NCBI RefSeq assembly: GCF_004664715.2
Contig: NC_051083.1
Coordinates: 97,865,661 to 97,929,660, forward strand
DNA from: Peromyscus leucopus
Lineage: Eukaryota; Chordata; Mammalia; Rodentia; Cricetidae
Length of the DNA stretch: 64,000 nt
Reading direction: 5' to 3'
The translations under genes and the position numbers were made by a program. The notes below the pieces were generated by a model. The model did not search any database. It was not told the DNA's origin and worked only from the letters and a program-made list of their open reading frames with translations. How positions within the stretch are numbered: the first letter of the stretch is position 1; each line of letters opens with the position of its first letter. Positions 1-10,423 of the stretch are shown here, piece by piece.

Positions 1-352
1 AGTCTACAAGACCTCAGTCCTGAACAAAACCTATAGACACCTAAGGAGTGTTGCACATAGGAGAAATAGTCTTCCTCAAGGAAGAGCACACTGATTGGTC
101 ATCCAGTATCAAACAGTCAGCCCCGAAAACAATACATACATATAACATTATGCAGACTGAGAATGTTATATTTATTTATTTAGGAACACACACATACGTA
201 TATAGCAACAATTTATAAAAAAAAAGGAGGCCATGAATTTGAAAGAGAGTTAGAAGGGATTCCTGGGAGGGTTTGTAGGAAGAAAAGGGAAAGGGGAAAT
301 GATGTAATTATGCTATAATCTCAAAAATGAAAAGTAATAAAAATATATATTT
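1..352 (+). mobile_element. L1 LINE, 3' UTR and tail
   Basis: This is the last part of a rodent L1 3' UTR in sense orientation, cut by the window's left edge. A purine-rich block around 228-300 is followed by a conserved tail-proximal motif with 'atgatgtaatta' and an A-rich end. The same sequence recurs in reverse at 4370-5170, 19560-20060, 33890-34940, 37660-38540 and 44115-44262. It is non-coding; the upstream part lies outside the window. Confidence 0.8.
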
Positions 353-1804
353 TAAACTTGAAAAATAGTTTATTATAAATAAGAGAGACTTGTACATATA
401 TAAGTGTAAATTTGGGAAATGTAACTTTAGAAGTCCAAAAGTTATGAACTAAATAAAGTCTGTCATTAAAATGCCATGAGCTCTATAAACTGCATCCTCT
501 AATCTTCCTGCTGGCTGGGTGCTGTGGTTTCACAAATCTGATTTCAGAGCCCCTGTCAGGCTGGAATCCATACCATTACAACCGGCCTGGTAATTTCTCT
601 CCTTTTTTCATTGTACTCTACTATAATTTGTTCTGAATTCTTTTGACTAAGTGGCTTTTAGTAATTGATAAAGAATTGTTTCCTATGTTGGAAAAGACAG
701 ATGTACAGAAAATCTAAGTTGGAGGAGTCTGGTCCAAGCTCCTCCTTTTATATGTTTATTTCAAAGCCACTTTAATAAAAATCACAGAGCTTGTCTATGT
801 AGTCTAGAAAGTTACCTCCTTCTGTGGATCATTTTCAATGTAACCATCTCATTTTAATGTTCTAGCCCAGCTGAGTGACTCTGAAGTTGAGATTACTCCT
901 GACGTGGAGTGTAATAATAGGTATGAGAGTTTTGAGCCATGTTTAGTGTTTTAATGAAAAGTCTGTCCCTCTTTTCTGCCTCCTGAGGTGCAAAGGAGAG
1001 AAGCATGAGACCCCATGATTAGTTCGTACCTGTCAAATGACTAGGTTGTTCAAGCTGTTTACCCTAAGTGTTACCTCTGGCATTCTCAGATAGAAGTAAA
1101 AAAAGTACTTATCTGGGAAGAGGAATGTCTATTGCAAGCTGTTTACACCATTTCATTGAGCTCATTATCAATTCCCTCTTTAGCAAATCACTGGTGTGAC
1201 TTGCCCCACACAGAAAGAAGCAGCCTCAATTAAATCTATACAGGGAAGTTCACTAAGAAATTCACAACAGGAGTCCATCCAGGAACACCCTAGAAAACAC
1301 ATCCATCTTTATGCTTTGATTCCTAGATTTTACTTCAAACTTAATATACCCAAACCAGAAAGGCCATTTCAGCTGCTATAACAAACCTGTGGGTGATTCA
1401 CAGAGATGGAGCTCATTTCATTCTGAGCTCTCCCTTTCATTCAGCGCTCATAGAAATGTGATGCATAGCTTGGCACCTAGATCACATTTCCATCACTTTA
1501 GAGTTGAGACTGACCATATAGATCTCTAATTCCAAGGTATCTCTTCACAGTCTTCTTGACTGAACCTTAGTGAAAGTCCTCTGCACTCTCCTTGGCTAAG
1601 TCTCTGTCCTGCATTTGGACTTTGAAGCCCGGTTTTAGTGATCCTACTGTGTTATCTCCATACCTTTGTTACTTGATCAGTTTTCTTGCCTTTTACTCTT
1701 GCTATCTGAAGCCTTCATCTGCCTTTTTCCTATTGAGTGAGTTTGCCTACCCTAAAGACTTCTCTTAGAAAAATTCCGCATCATGATCCTAATGCACTTG
1801 CTCA
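353..1804. other. unique AT-rich DNA, nothing recognised
   Basis: I see no repeat family, no convincing ORF and no RNA gene here. The longest frame is about 61 codons with no supporting features. Confidence 0.5.
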
Positions 1805-1999
1805 TAGGATCCCTCTTCTCTCTCTTTGACTGGACTTGTGGAGATCTGCCTGGTGTGGGAGGCGTTGCCTTCTTGTGAGGGGAGTGGAGGGTGGGTTGAA
1901 AGGCGGAGGCTGGGGGGGGGGAGGAGGGAAAGGGGGGATCTTTGATTGGTGTGTAAAACAAATGAAAAAATTTTCTCAATAAAAAATAGTAAAAAGAAA
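1805..1999 (+). mobile_element. L1 LINE, G-rich polypurine 3' end
   Basis: A short L1 3' terminus: a G-rich stretch with a run of about ten G's near 1912, then the motif 'ggtgtgtaaaacaaatga' and an A-rich tail. It matches the ends of the L1s at 36665-36795 and 48160-48292. The G-runs could form a quadruplex on the plus strand, a known property of rodent L1 3' UTRs. Confidence 0.75.
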
Positions 2000-2104
2000 A
2001 ATTTCTGTTCACTGATCTCCACTTATAATCTTTTCCTTGGTAAATTGTCATGCATGTTTGCAATATTCAGAGTTAAAATCTGTCTGTCTCCCTTAATGTA
2101 AGTC

Positions 2105-2340
2105 TTGGATGTTCTTTTTCATTTTTCTAGATAGGGTCTCATGTAGCTGGGTGGCCTCAAAGTCACTCTGTAACTGAGAATGACGTCAAACTTCAGTACC
2201 TCTTGCCTCTAGCTGTACAGTGCTGGGGTTACAGAAGCACACAACCATTCCCAGTTTTATATAGTTCTAGAGATTTAATTTAGGGCATTTGCACACTGTA
2301 CAAGCACTCTACCAACTAAGGGACAGGCCCAGTCCCTCTC
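2105..2340 (-). mobile_element. B4 SINE (B1-like plus ID-like parts)
   Basis: Read on the plus strand there is a degraded reverse B1 (about 2115-2255, with 'atagggtctcatgtagc' and 'gtgctggggttacag') followed by a reverse ID-like part (2262-2340, with 'caagcactctaccaact'). This B1/ID arrangement defines the rodent B4 SINE. Divergence suggests an old copy. Confidence 0.7.
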
Positions 2341-2744
2341 AAGTGGTCTTCCCTTACCATTTAACAAGGATCAAAACATTGTTAACTACAATTACAAATA
2401 ATTGCAAACCAGATCAAAGATAACATATAAGACCAGATTATGATAATGTAGGAAAATCTACTATACAGGATGCATATTTTCCCACTGAAACACCATTTTT
2501 TTCTGTATGTATCTGGATAATTAAAAAAAAAATCTCTATGACCACAAGTGATGAATGACAACAGAAATATAACCAAGGACCAGATTATGAAGGATTTGGT
2601 AAACTGAGTTAAGTCATTTATGCGGGAAAGTAAGTAAAGATAATCAGATTTATGCTTTATAAAGAACATTTTATCTGCATTGTTATTGGAGGAGCAAAAG
2701 AGAATGCATGGAGGACATTGTGGTAAACAATATTTAAAGCCTTG

Positions 2745-2818
2745 CCCTAGCTAGTGATGGAGCTCAATGGTTGAGAGTGTGCTTAGCATACATAGGACCC
2801 TAGATTTGATATCCAGAA
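2745..2818 (+). mobile_element. ID-like SINE
   Basis: A diverged tRNA-Ala-derived ID element: 'gatggagctcaatggttg' stands for the A-box region and 'gaccctagatttgata' for the B-box region. It runs into a purine-rich tail at 2820-2970. Confidence 0.55.
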
Positions 2819-2819
2819 T

Positions 2820-2970
2820 GCAGAAAATGGAGACAGAGAAGGGAAAGACGAGAAGAGAGGAGAAGAAAAGGAAGAGAAGGGAGAGCTCAATGAGAACAGA
2901 AGAAAGGAGGGGGAGGAGGGAGGGAGGATGGAAGGATGGATGATGGAAGGAAGGAAAGAAGGAAGGGTGG
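2820..2970. repeat. polypurine (GGAAG/GGGA) low-complexity tract
   Basis: About 150 bp of almost pure A/G on the plus strand made of irregular gaga, ggaag and ggga units. The long Ser/Pro-rich minus-strand frame across it is a by-product of composition. Confidence 0.85.
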
Positions 2971-3303
2971 GCTTTAGGTAAAAATCATTATTGATCTTTC
3001 CTTTTCTCCTGTGGAAAACATATAATAACACTTTCCTTGCAGGGCTGCTGTGAGAGTATTATTCATGCAGGGAATCTGCATTAAGATAGACTAAATATTT
3101 TCCCCTTTCTACTTCTCCCTGACAAGTAGATTGTTAAAACAAACATTCTTATACTGATCCAAGGCTTATTACCTTTAGCTCCTGTGATCATAGAGGATTT
3201 AGCAATGCTATTTGGAAGAATATAAAATAAGTTTAACCCCATAGTCTTCACATATTTGGAGATAGTTTTCTAATTTTCCTTACTTTTCATTTAGAAATTA
3301 ATC

Positions 3304-3530
3304 CTTGAAAGAAAGGGAGGGAGGGAGGAGATGGGGAAAGGGAGAGGGAGAGGGGAAGGGGAAGGGGGAGGGAGAGGGAGAGAGAGAGAGGGAGAGAGAG
3401 AAAGGAAAGAAGGAACTATGTATGACAACATGTGGTAATCCCAGCATTCTGGGAGATACAGCAGGAAAATGAGGAGATGAAGGTCATTGTTGGGTATATG
3501 GTGTACCTGGAATGAATGAGAACTCATCTC
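3304..3530 (+). repeat. polypurine tract followed by degraded B1-like SINE
   Basis: From 3304 to about 3414 the sequence is irregular GGGA/GAGA repeat. From 3415 to 3530 a decayed plus-strand B1-like body follows ('gtggtaatcccagcattct', then 'tgagaactcatctc'). The SINE call is moderate because divergence is high. Confidence 0.55.
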
Positions 3531-3956
3531 ATATGAAATTCATATATGAAATTCTCAAAATATTAAAATGTTAAATATATATTAATCACAAAATAAATAG
3601 CAGAGAAACTAAACATTCTCAGTTTTTTCTTCAGTTCATCTTACTCTTGGATACTTTTCCTAGAATATCTTTCCTAATTTATGAAATGAACATAATACTC
3701 TAGGCATGGCTGAAAGAGTACACAGTAAATTGGAGCAATCAGTTCTCTTGATCTGGATAATATAGTTCTACTCTAGTTAGTAAAATTGCTTTAACCATTT
3801 TATCAGTCACAATGTATAATTGGTGCAATTTTAGCCTGTAATTAACAGCAACATGCAAGTATTTTTCATATGGGCACCTGTTTGAGTTCTCCATTATTCA
3901 AAACATGTATAGCAGTATTTTAATTTTAAATTAAGATTTTTGTTTTGCTTGCTAAA

Positions 3957-4153
3957 TTTCATTTTAATTTTTTTATTTTATTTTATTTTTTGGTTTTTCA
4001 AGACAGGGTTTCTCTGTGTAGCTTTGTGCCTTTCCTGGAACTCACTTGGTAGCCCAGGCTGGCCTTGAACTCACAGAGATCCACCTGCCTCTGCCTCCCG
4101 AGTGCTGGGATTAAAGGCGTGTGCCACCACCGCCCGGCTTTCACTTTTATTTT
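3957..4153 (-). mobile_element. B1 SINE, cricetid-type variant
   Basis: A well preserved B1 in reverse orientation, with its A-tail as the T-rich run at 3971-3992 and its 5' end near 4138 ('ccaccgcccggc'). Imperfect direct repeats of about 15 bp (3957-3971 and 4139-4153, 13/15 identical) look like target duplications. The internal segment with 'ttgtgcctttcctggaac' is the form I associate with hamster, vole and Peromyscus rather than Mus. It has an internal Pol III promoter and no protein. Confidence 0.9.
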
Positions 4154-4369
4154 GGATCATTTTCCTGGCCTTACATATGCAATATGTAGGATATACTCAT
4201 TTGAACATCACAAATTAGTATAATAATGAAGAGTAATTTCTCTCTATTTTAGTTCAGTTTTCCTGAAGGAATCATTGTAATTTTTTTGTAAATACTTTCA
4301 AACACATTCTACTATAATGGGATGGAATGCACTATAAAATAAAAACAATGGCATGTAATACATAATAGC

Positions 4370-5170
4370 CTAAACTTTATCCATTATATTTAATATAGTT
4401 AATTTTGAGATTATAATGTAATTCCATTTCTCCCTTCCTTTTTCTACCTCCCAAACTGCTATATACCTCTCCTTGCTCTCTTTCAAATTCATGACCCATT
4501 TTTTCATTAATTGTTGTTATATGCACACAATATATATATATATGTATATATGCAATATGTAAATGAATATATGTGGGAGAATATTTTCAGGTTTCCTAGT
4601 AACTTTACTCAAGTCTGCATAGAGAGGATGGGACCATGGGCGTGAGTGCAGGTGTCTGAGATGGTCTGCACTTGGCTATGCTAGGGGGAGGTCTTTTGCT
4701 CTACCCCTTGGCATTCCTATAAATACCCTAGGTCACAGACAGTCGGAGCCCAATGGAATAGGTTCCAGGCCCTCTCAAGGCTATCCTGTATTTTCTGTCT
4801 TCATTTCCCCTCTCTATTCCTTCTAACTAATATTTCCTGCTGCTCCTACTCAAGAGCACTCTGGGGAAATGTGGCGGTGGTGGGTAGTTATCTCCCATAT
4901 ATATTTCTAAATTTAACCTGTTCAATCCATATAATGTTAGCTGTATACTGTATATATGTTTTCAAAGCTCACCATTTGTTACTGAATAATCAATTGGTGT
5001 GCTCTTTCCTAGGGAAGACAACTTTCCCCATTCCCAGCTCTCCTTAGTTACCTATAGTTTATCTATATGTGTAGTGCTGAGGTCTTGTGAGCTTTTTGTC
5101 AGCTTTGGCATGTTCATTGGTGTCATCCTTCTTCAGTTTGCATTTGGGCAACTAGACCCATAAAATCTCA
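4370..5170 (-). mobile_element. L1 LINE 3' UTR, split by a solo LTR
   Basis: Reverse-orientation L1 3' UTR in two pieces, 4370-4571 and 4898-5170. Removing 4572-4897 restores the order seen in the unbroken relative at 19560-20060 ('cattaattgttgtt' region, then 'caattggtgtgctctttcc'). The (TA)n at 4528-4552 sits in the L1. The LTR therefore arrived after this L1. Confidence 0.8.
4572..4897 (+). mobile_element. solo LTR of an endogenous retrovirus (class II-like)
   Basis: A 326-bp element starting TGTGGGAGA and ending TCTCCCA, that is TG...CA with inverted termini. Flanks are 6-bp near-duplications (aatata at 4566-4571, tatata at 4898-4903, 5/6), which suits class II elements. A TATA box ('ctataaatac') lies near 4710. 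No internal retroviral sequence follows, so it is a solo LTR left by recombination. Subfamily not assigned. Confidence 0.75.
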
Positions 5171-5552
5171 CCAACATAACTATGTACTCTAGTGACCCAT
5201 TTTTGTCCCTACTAGCCATCCTGCACTCTTGTAATTACCATTGCCTCATGCTTCTCATTAGTTTTCTGGCTGTTGTTGTGTGCATGCTTCTGTTCTTGCA
5301 TGTTTAAATTAAAAAAGTTCTGTTGAGATAGCCATTTGGGTCACAAATTAATACAGTAAACTTCAGATTAACACATGAATCATCATCTTATAATATTGAA
5401 TTTGAATATTCAAGAATAGTGCATCTTTGTATTTATGCAAGTGTTACTTTATACTTTTTGATGATACTTTGAAGTTTAAAATCATCTTCAAATAAACCTT
5501 ATACATTTTTATTTAGTACTGTTCTAAATGGAGTCTATCTCCATCAACACAT
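5171..5552. other. unique AT-rich DNA
   Basis: Nothing recognised between the L1 end and the next SINE. Confidence 0.4.
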
Positions 5553-5638
5553 TTTGGTACTGGGGATTTAACTTAGGGCCTCACATATGTTTGGCAAACA
5601 TTTCGCTCTTCCACTGAATTATATCTCCAGCATTTTAT
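5553..5638 (-). mobile_element. ID-like SINE
   Basis: Reverse ID-type tRNA-derived sequence: 'tactggggatttaactta' corresponds to the B box and 'cttccactgaattatat' to the A box. Moderately diverged. Confidence 0.55.
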
Positions 5639-5684
5639 CAGCATTTCTAATTATGGGAAAGATGATACTTTACATTTTTGGGGG

Positions 5685-5761
5685 GTATAATTGAGAGGTA
5701 GAATCCTTGCCTATCTTGTGTGAGGCTTCATGTCAGTTCCAGGCCCAGAATAACACAATAC

Positions 5762-5813
<52 letters not shown>

Positions 5814-5938
5814 TCTGGGTGTAGTAGTCCATATATATGTAGTGCTAGTACTTCAAAGACTAAGATAAGAAGAATACTTGAGTACAGGAGTTCAAGATCA
5901 GCCTGAGTAACAGAGGAATATCTTACCTCAGCAAAAAG
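5685..5938 (+). mobile_element. B4 SINE with internal (CA)n
   Basis: Plus-strand B4: an ID-like head (5685-5755) then a B1-like body (5811-5938, with 'gagttcaagatcagcctg'). A perfect (CA)n microsatellite at about 5764-5810 sits at the junction of the two halves. Confidence 0.65.
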
Positions 5939-6004
5939 AACGTAAAATTATTGATGTTTCCATTAGTAAACTAGTGATGACAATAATTATTAGCTCTTGG
6001 AAAT

Positions 6005-6068
6005 ATAAATAACACTTGACGTAGTGCTGGCACATAATAGCCGTTCAACATTTGTTTGAGAATTTAGT
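6005..6068 (+). mobile_element. MIR/L2 3'-end fragment
   Basis: The string 'gtgctggcacataatag' followed by 'catttgtttgag' matches the shared 3' end of ancient MIR/L2 repeats. Too short to assign further. Confidence 0.4.
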
Positions 6069-6944
6069 CCTTTTCTTGTATAATAACCTACCACAGGTCT
6101 ATAATCAAGGGCTGTCTAGATATCTGTTTCTTTGTCATAGCTTCCACATTTTTTTAGTATTCTTTTTGGTGTATGTAACATGCAATTCTAGTCATTATCA
6201 TAAGAAAAAGTGGTGGTTAGTAATGTGAGCAGCTCATTGTCCAACCATTAACAATCAAAGCAATTTTCCAAAACCTGCATCTCTATTCTTCTCTCCAGGT
6301 TGCCTTCAACATAACCAGGTAATAGTATATTTTTCCATAACTTCCCAGTACTTTATTATTTTGAAGAAACAAAGAAACAAAATTTCTAGCTATGTTTTCC
6401 AGGGGAGCTAGTATTATGTAATAGGAGGGATTTTAGGGAGCTTACTGCTTTAGAAACCCATATCAGTCATTTCTAGTGACCTCAATTTTGGTTCAGAACA
6501 AAGACTAATCTTTGAATCTTGAAATAGTGGAAATTTCATTTTTTGAATTCTTTTGGAGTTATTGGAGGGGTAGGCTATTTTTCTTTTGTTTTAATTTGAA
6601 AGTAGGGTACAAAACTATGGTTGGCTGTAAAGCAGAGTCATTTACAAAAGGCTAATGCTGGCCACTACCTCAGTTCTGTATATCAGCTCTAGTTCACAGA
6701 AGTCTCTGATGACAATGGGCGGAGCTCTTGGAAGAAGTACAGCTTATAGTGTATCCTCAAAATCTGTGGCATTTCAGTCTTTAAGAAGGCTGTCCCTTCC
6801 CTTTGTAGTTCTGCCAGCTGACATGAGGTTTTCACTCTGCAAATGGTACCTCGTTTCATGGGTAAAGAACCGTAGGAAGTGAGGTTAATTTAGAATAAAG
6901 CAGTAGACAGCAGGAGATAAGCCAACTTGGGGATGGAATCACTA
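6069..6944. other. unique AT-rich DNA
   Basis: No repeat or gene recognised. The 75-codon plus frame at 6655-6882 has no recognisable domain. Confidence 0.4.
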
Positions 6945-7262
6945 CAGTAGAAACAAACAAAAATACAAAGAATCAAGAATAAAGAGTCGGTTTTTTTGAG
7001 AAAATCATTATGTTTGACAAAACCTTATCTAAATTAACTAAAAATAGAAATGAACAAGAGGACATAAAAAATAGACACTGAATAAATCCAGAGACTCATA
7101 CGGACATACTTTAAAAATCTATATTTTAACAAATCGGAAAATCTAAAAGAAATAGATAATTTTCTCTACACATACCACTTACCAAAGTTAAATCATGATC
7201 AGATGAGCAATTTAAACAGATATAACTCCTGGTGAAATAGAAGCAAAACATATACAGATATA
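6945..7262 (+). pseudogene. L1 ORF2 fragment (segment leading into the RT domain)
   Basis: The nucleotide sequence follows the rodent L1 ORF2 stretch between endonuclease and reverse transcriptase, with recognisable strings such as 'ttttttgagaaaatcat' and 'ctaccaaagttaaatcat'-like text around 7180. It is broken by stops and frameshifts. After 'gaaatagaagca' near 7250 ORF2 stops abruptly and L1 3' UTR follows, so nearly all of the RT domain and C-terminus is missing. Confidence 0.7.
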
Positions 7263-8480
7263 AAGGAGCTCTAAATGAAATCACCTAATAATGGAGGAGA
7301 CAGAGTCCCAATTGGACCCCTCTTGCCTCCAAATGAAACTTCTAGTACCAAGAATAGGTTATAGATAATTGAGTTCTTTGCCAAAGGGGTCCGATGAAAA
7401 CTTTGAAACAACCTAGGCTGTTGACAAGACTATAGGTTGCTCTTTACAAACTGACTGTAAGGCCTCATTGCTGAAGACAATACTAACACAACTCACTGAA
7501 TATGGAGAAGTTGAAGACAATTCTAACACAACTCACTGAATATGGAGAAGTTGAAGACAATACTAACACAACTCACTGAATATGGTGAAGTTGAAATGGT
7601 GTTTTTATAGAGCCTTCACACCTTTTAATGTCTTTGGCATGGGAAGGTACTTTGCACACTACCAAAGGAGAAATGTAAACAGCAACCTAGCCACAAACCC
7701 TTTGATCTACAATGGTATCCTGCCTGCAAATATGCTAGGGAAATGGTGTTACAAGTTTGTGGGAATAACCAACCAATGTCTGATTTGACTAAAGGCCTAT
7801 TTCACAAGATGGAACCCATATCTGGTGTTGACCAAGAACCTGGGACTAATAGCTCAAGGACCTAGGGTAAAACCAAAAACTATTATTCTAAAAATACAAA
7901 ACAAAACAAAGAACATAGCAATAAAATTACTTCTAATGACATTCTGTATATTCATAGATCAGTGCCTTGCTTGGCCATCATCAGAGAAACTTCTGCAGCA
8001 GATAGGAATAAATACCTAGACTCATACCATAGTCAGACATTATGCAGAGAGTGAGAGACTTTGAAAAACTCAGCCCTAAATAGACCGTCTTCACCAAATC
8101 TATCCCTCAGGGTTCAGGGAGCCCTGTAGAGGCAGACGTAGAAAGAGTATAAGAGCTGGAAGAGGTGGAGGACACCAAGGGAACAAGGCTTCTAAGTTAA
8201 CAGGAGTGATACACACATAAACTCACAGAGACTGAAGCAGCATACAAAGAGCCTACATAGGTATGCACCAGAAGGTATCCTAGAGGTGAAAGGAGAAGTG
8301 GACACACACCCCCATCACTAACCCAGACACAATCTCCAATTGATAGGCATTTGCAAATGAAAATTTAGTTTCCTCTAAGGGAGTCTCACTGGGAAAACTA
8401 CTCTTAAGGGTAGGGGGGGAATACCTAGCGGTAGATGGTCAACAGAAAATGAAGTCCTCCGAAATAAGGTTGTGGTTGTC
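7263..8480 (+). mobile_element. L1 LINE 3' UTR (Lx-like) joined to truncated ORF2
   Basis: Long sense-strand L1 3' UTR. Landmarks are 'ggtactttgcacac' near 7645, 'tctacaatggtatcctgcc' near 7708, 'ggttcagggagccctg' near 8110 and 'tctccaattgataggca' near 8332. The direct junction with early ORF2 shows an internal deletion. It contains a 40-bp tandem repeat at 7471-7596. Confidence 0.75.
7471..7596 (+). repeat. 40-bp minisatellite, 3.1 copies
   Basis: Units occupy 7471-7510, 7511-7550 and 7551-7590, with a partial fourth to 7596. They differ by only about one base each ('gacaatac' versus 'gacaattc'; 'ggagaag' versus 'ggtgaag'). The single-copy form belongs to the host L1 3' UTR, so this is a local tandem expansion. 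There are no spacers. Confidence 0.95.
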
Positions 8481-8654
8481 TAAGGTCTTGCTTTATGGTA
8501 CAAAATGACTGAGTCTTGGGCATTTGTTGACAGCCAGGTGGGGGCAGGTGTTTGGTCTGAACTAAAGAGTTTGGGAAAATAAACCTAACAAGTAATATTA
8601 TTACTACCATTATTAACAAATAGTTATAAAACTCAATTTTGGAAAAGAATCTAT

Positions 8655-8850
8655 TCTCTTTAAATTTTTTTTTTATTTTTTAAATTTTATTTATTTTATT
8701 TTTTTAAATTTTATTTATTTATTTTATATACCGATCACAGTTCCACACCCTACCCCCCTGCCTCCTACCTTCTGTGCCCCATCCTCTCCCCCTCCATTTC
8801 TACTCAGAAGAGGGCAGGCCTCCCATGGATATCAATAAAACATGACATAT
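8655..8850 (-). mobile_element. L1 LINE 3' end, minus strand
   Basis: A T-rich run (the reverse poly(A) tail) leads into pyrimidine-rich L1 3' UTR with 'ctactcagaagagggcagg' and 'cctcccatgg'. A short 5'-truncated insertion. Confidence 0.65.
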
Positions 8851-8857
8851 TATTTTG

Positions 8858-9031
8858 TTATTTTTATGTGTATGGGTGTTTTGCCTGTGCTTGCATGTCT
8901 AGTAACCCTGGAAGCCAGAAGAGAGTTTTGGATCTACTGGAACTAGAGTCACAGAAGGTTATGAGTTGCCATGTGAGTCCTCTTGAAGAGCATCCAATGC
9001 TCTTAAATATTGAACCATCTGATCAGCTCCT
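8858..9031 (-). mobile_element. B3 SINE (B2-related)
   Basis: Reverse B3: 'tttatgtgtatgggtg', 'ggaagccagaagagag', 'gttatgagttgccatgtg' and 'ccaatgctcttaaat' appear in family order. The segment before the tRNA-like end has a small deletion. Confidence 0.75.
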
Positions 9032-9091
9032 GAAAAATCAATTGAACAACTGTAATACTTTGAATTTTTAGACTAGTATGTACCACTTTCC

Positions 9092-9510
9092 TAATTAGGG
9101 TTCCTATCTTTTTGATATGACATCATGGCCAAAAGCAACTTGGACATGGAAGGGTTTATTTCAGCTTACTTTTCCACATTACAATCCACCATTGAAGGGA
9201 ACTCAGGGCAGGAACTAAAGTACAGCAGGGACCTGGAAACAGGAACTAATGTAGAAGCCATGGAGGAGAGCTGCTTACTGGATTACATTTTATGGTTTCT
9301 TTAACCTACTTTGTTATAGCACCCAGGACCACTATCCCAGGGCTGGGCCCACCCACAATGGGCTGGAACCTCCCCCTTTAATCACTAATTTTGAAAATGC
9401 TTTACATACTTGCCTATAGCCTGATCTTATGGAGGCATTTTCTCAATTTTTGTTTCCTTTTCTTAGATGACTCTAGCTTGTGTAAAGTTAACATAAAAAC
9501 TAGACAGGAT
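9092..9510 (-). mobile_element. abundant rodent LTR-like repeat (family R)
   Basis: The reverse-strand copy shares its order with 16497-16881 (+), 59237-59425 (-) and 60148-60556 (-). Markers include 'atcatggccaaaagcaac', 'gtttatttcagcttac', 'cccacccacaatgggctgg', 'gatgactctagcttgtg'. The family has a TATA-like and an AATAAA motif in sense orientation, as expected for an LTR. I call it MaLR- or RMER-like without assigning a library name. Confidence 0.65.
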
Positions 9511-9708
9511 AACACACACACTCAAAATCTTCTTTGGAACTAAGGTCCTGCTATGTTATTAAGATGGATAATTATCACATTTAGAATTTTCTTACCTTTC
9601 TTTACAAATAGCTCCCCACATGTTGTGGGTGCCAAACTTGAAAATATGTCCAGTAACAGTGGTGGTGGTGATGATGAAGATGGCAATGTCAATGATGATA
9701 AAAAGAGA

Positions 9709-9886
9709 AGCTGGGTGGTGGTGGCGCACACCTTTAATCCCAGCACTCGGGAGGCAGAGCCAGGTGGATCTCTGTGAGTTCAAGGCCAACCTGGGCTACC
9801 AAGTGAGTTCCAGGAAAAGGTGAAAAGCTACACATAGAAACCCTGTCTTGAAAAACCAAAAAAATAGAGAGAGAAAAAAAATTAAG
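9709..9886 (+). mobile_element. B1 SINE
   Basis: A near-complete plus-strand B1 from 'gctgggtggtggtggcg' to the A-rich tail at 9850-9880, with 'cctttaatcccagcactcgg' in the 5' half. It directly abuts the LTR at 9893. Confidence 0.9.
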
Positions 9887-9892
9887 ATTCAC

Positions 9893-10417
9893 TGTAGCTA
9901 GAGTTTTCCTGCCTTGCCCACAATCAGGACAAATCTTTGTCTCCCGCCAGTCCCACAGCTGCTCAGACCCAATCAAGTAAACACAGAGACTTATATTGCT
10001 TCAAACTGTATGGCCGTGGCAGGCTTCTTACTAACTGTTCATATAACTTAAATTAATCCATTTCTACAAATCTATACCCTGCCATGCAGCTCGTGGCTTA
10101 CCGGCGTCTTTTCATTTTGCTTGTCCTGTAGGCGGCTGGCTGTGACTGACTTCTGCCTTCCTGTTCTTTCTTTTATTTCTCCTCTCTGTTAGTCCCGCCT
10201 ATACTTCCTGCCTAGCCACAGCCGATCAGGTTTTATTTATTGACCAATCAGAGCAACTTGACATACAGACCATCCCACAGCACAGCCAAGTGCAGACCAT
10301 CTCAAACACCTGCACTCAGGCCCGTGGTCCTAATCATCCTCTATGTGGACCTGCTGGGTAAAGCCACGAGGAACCCAAGAATGGGGTCCCACAGGACATA
10401 CAGAACATCCCACAGCA
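9893..10417 (-). mobile_element. class II-like LTR (family A), extended form
   Basis: TG...CA element of 525 bp flanked by an exact 6-bp duplication (attcac at 9887-9892 and 10418-10423), as for ERVK-type insertions. It matches the copies at 14519-14899 and 57462-57853. Reverse orientation is chosen because inverted CCAAT-type boxes then sit in U3 and the TATA-like motif downstream. It is longer than the 381-bp relative because the terminal 23 bp occurs twice (10260-10282 and 10395-10417) around about 112 bp of extra sequence. Confidence 0.8.
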
Positions 10418-10423
10418 ATTCAC

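Noticed and set aside
7471..7596. CRISPR-like direct repeats
   Set aside because: The 40-bp units are directly adjacent without spacers, in a rodent L1; this is a minisatellite.
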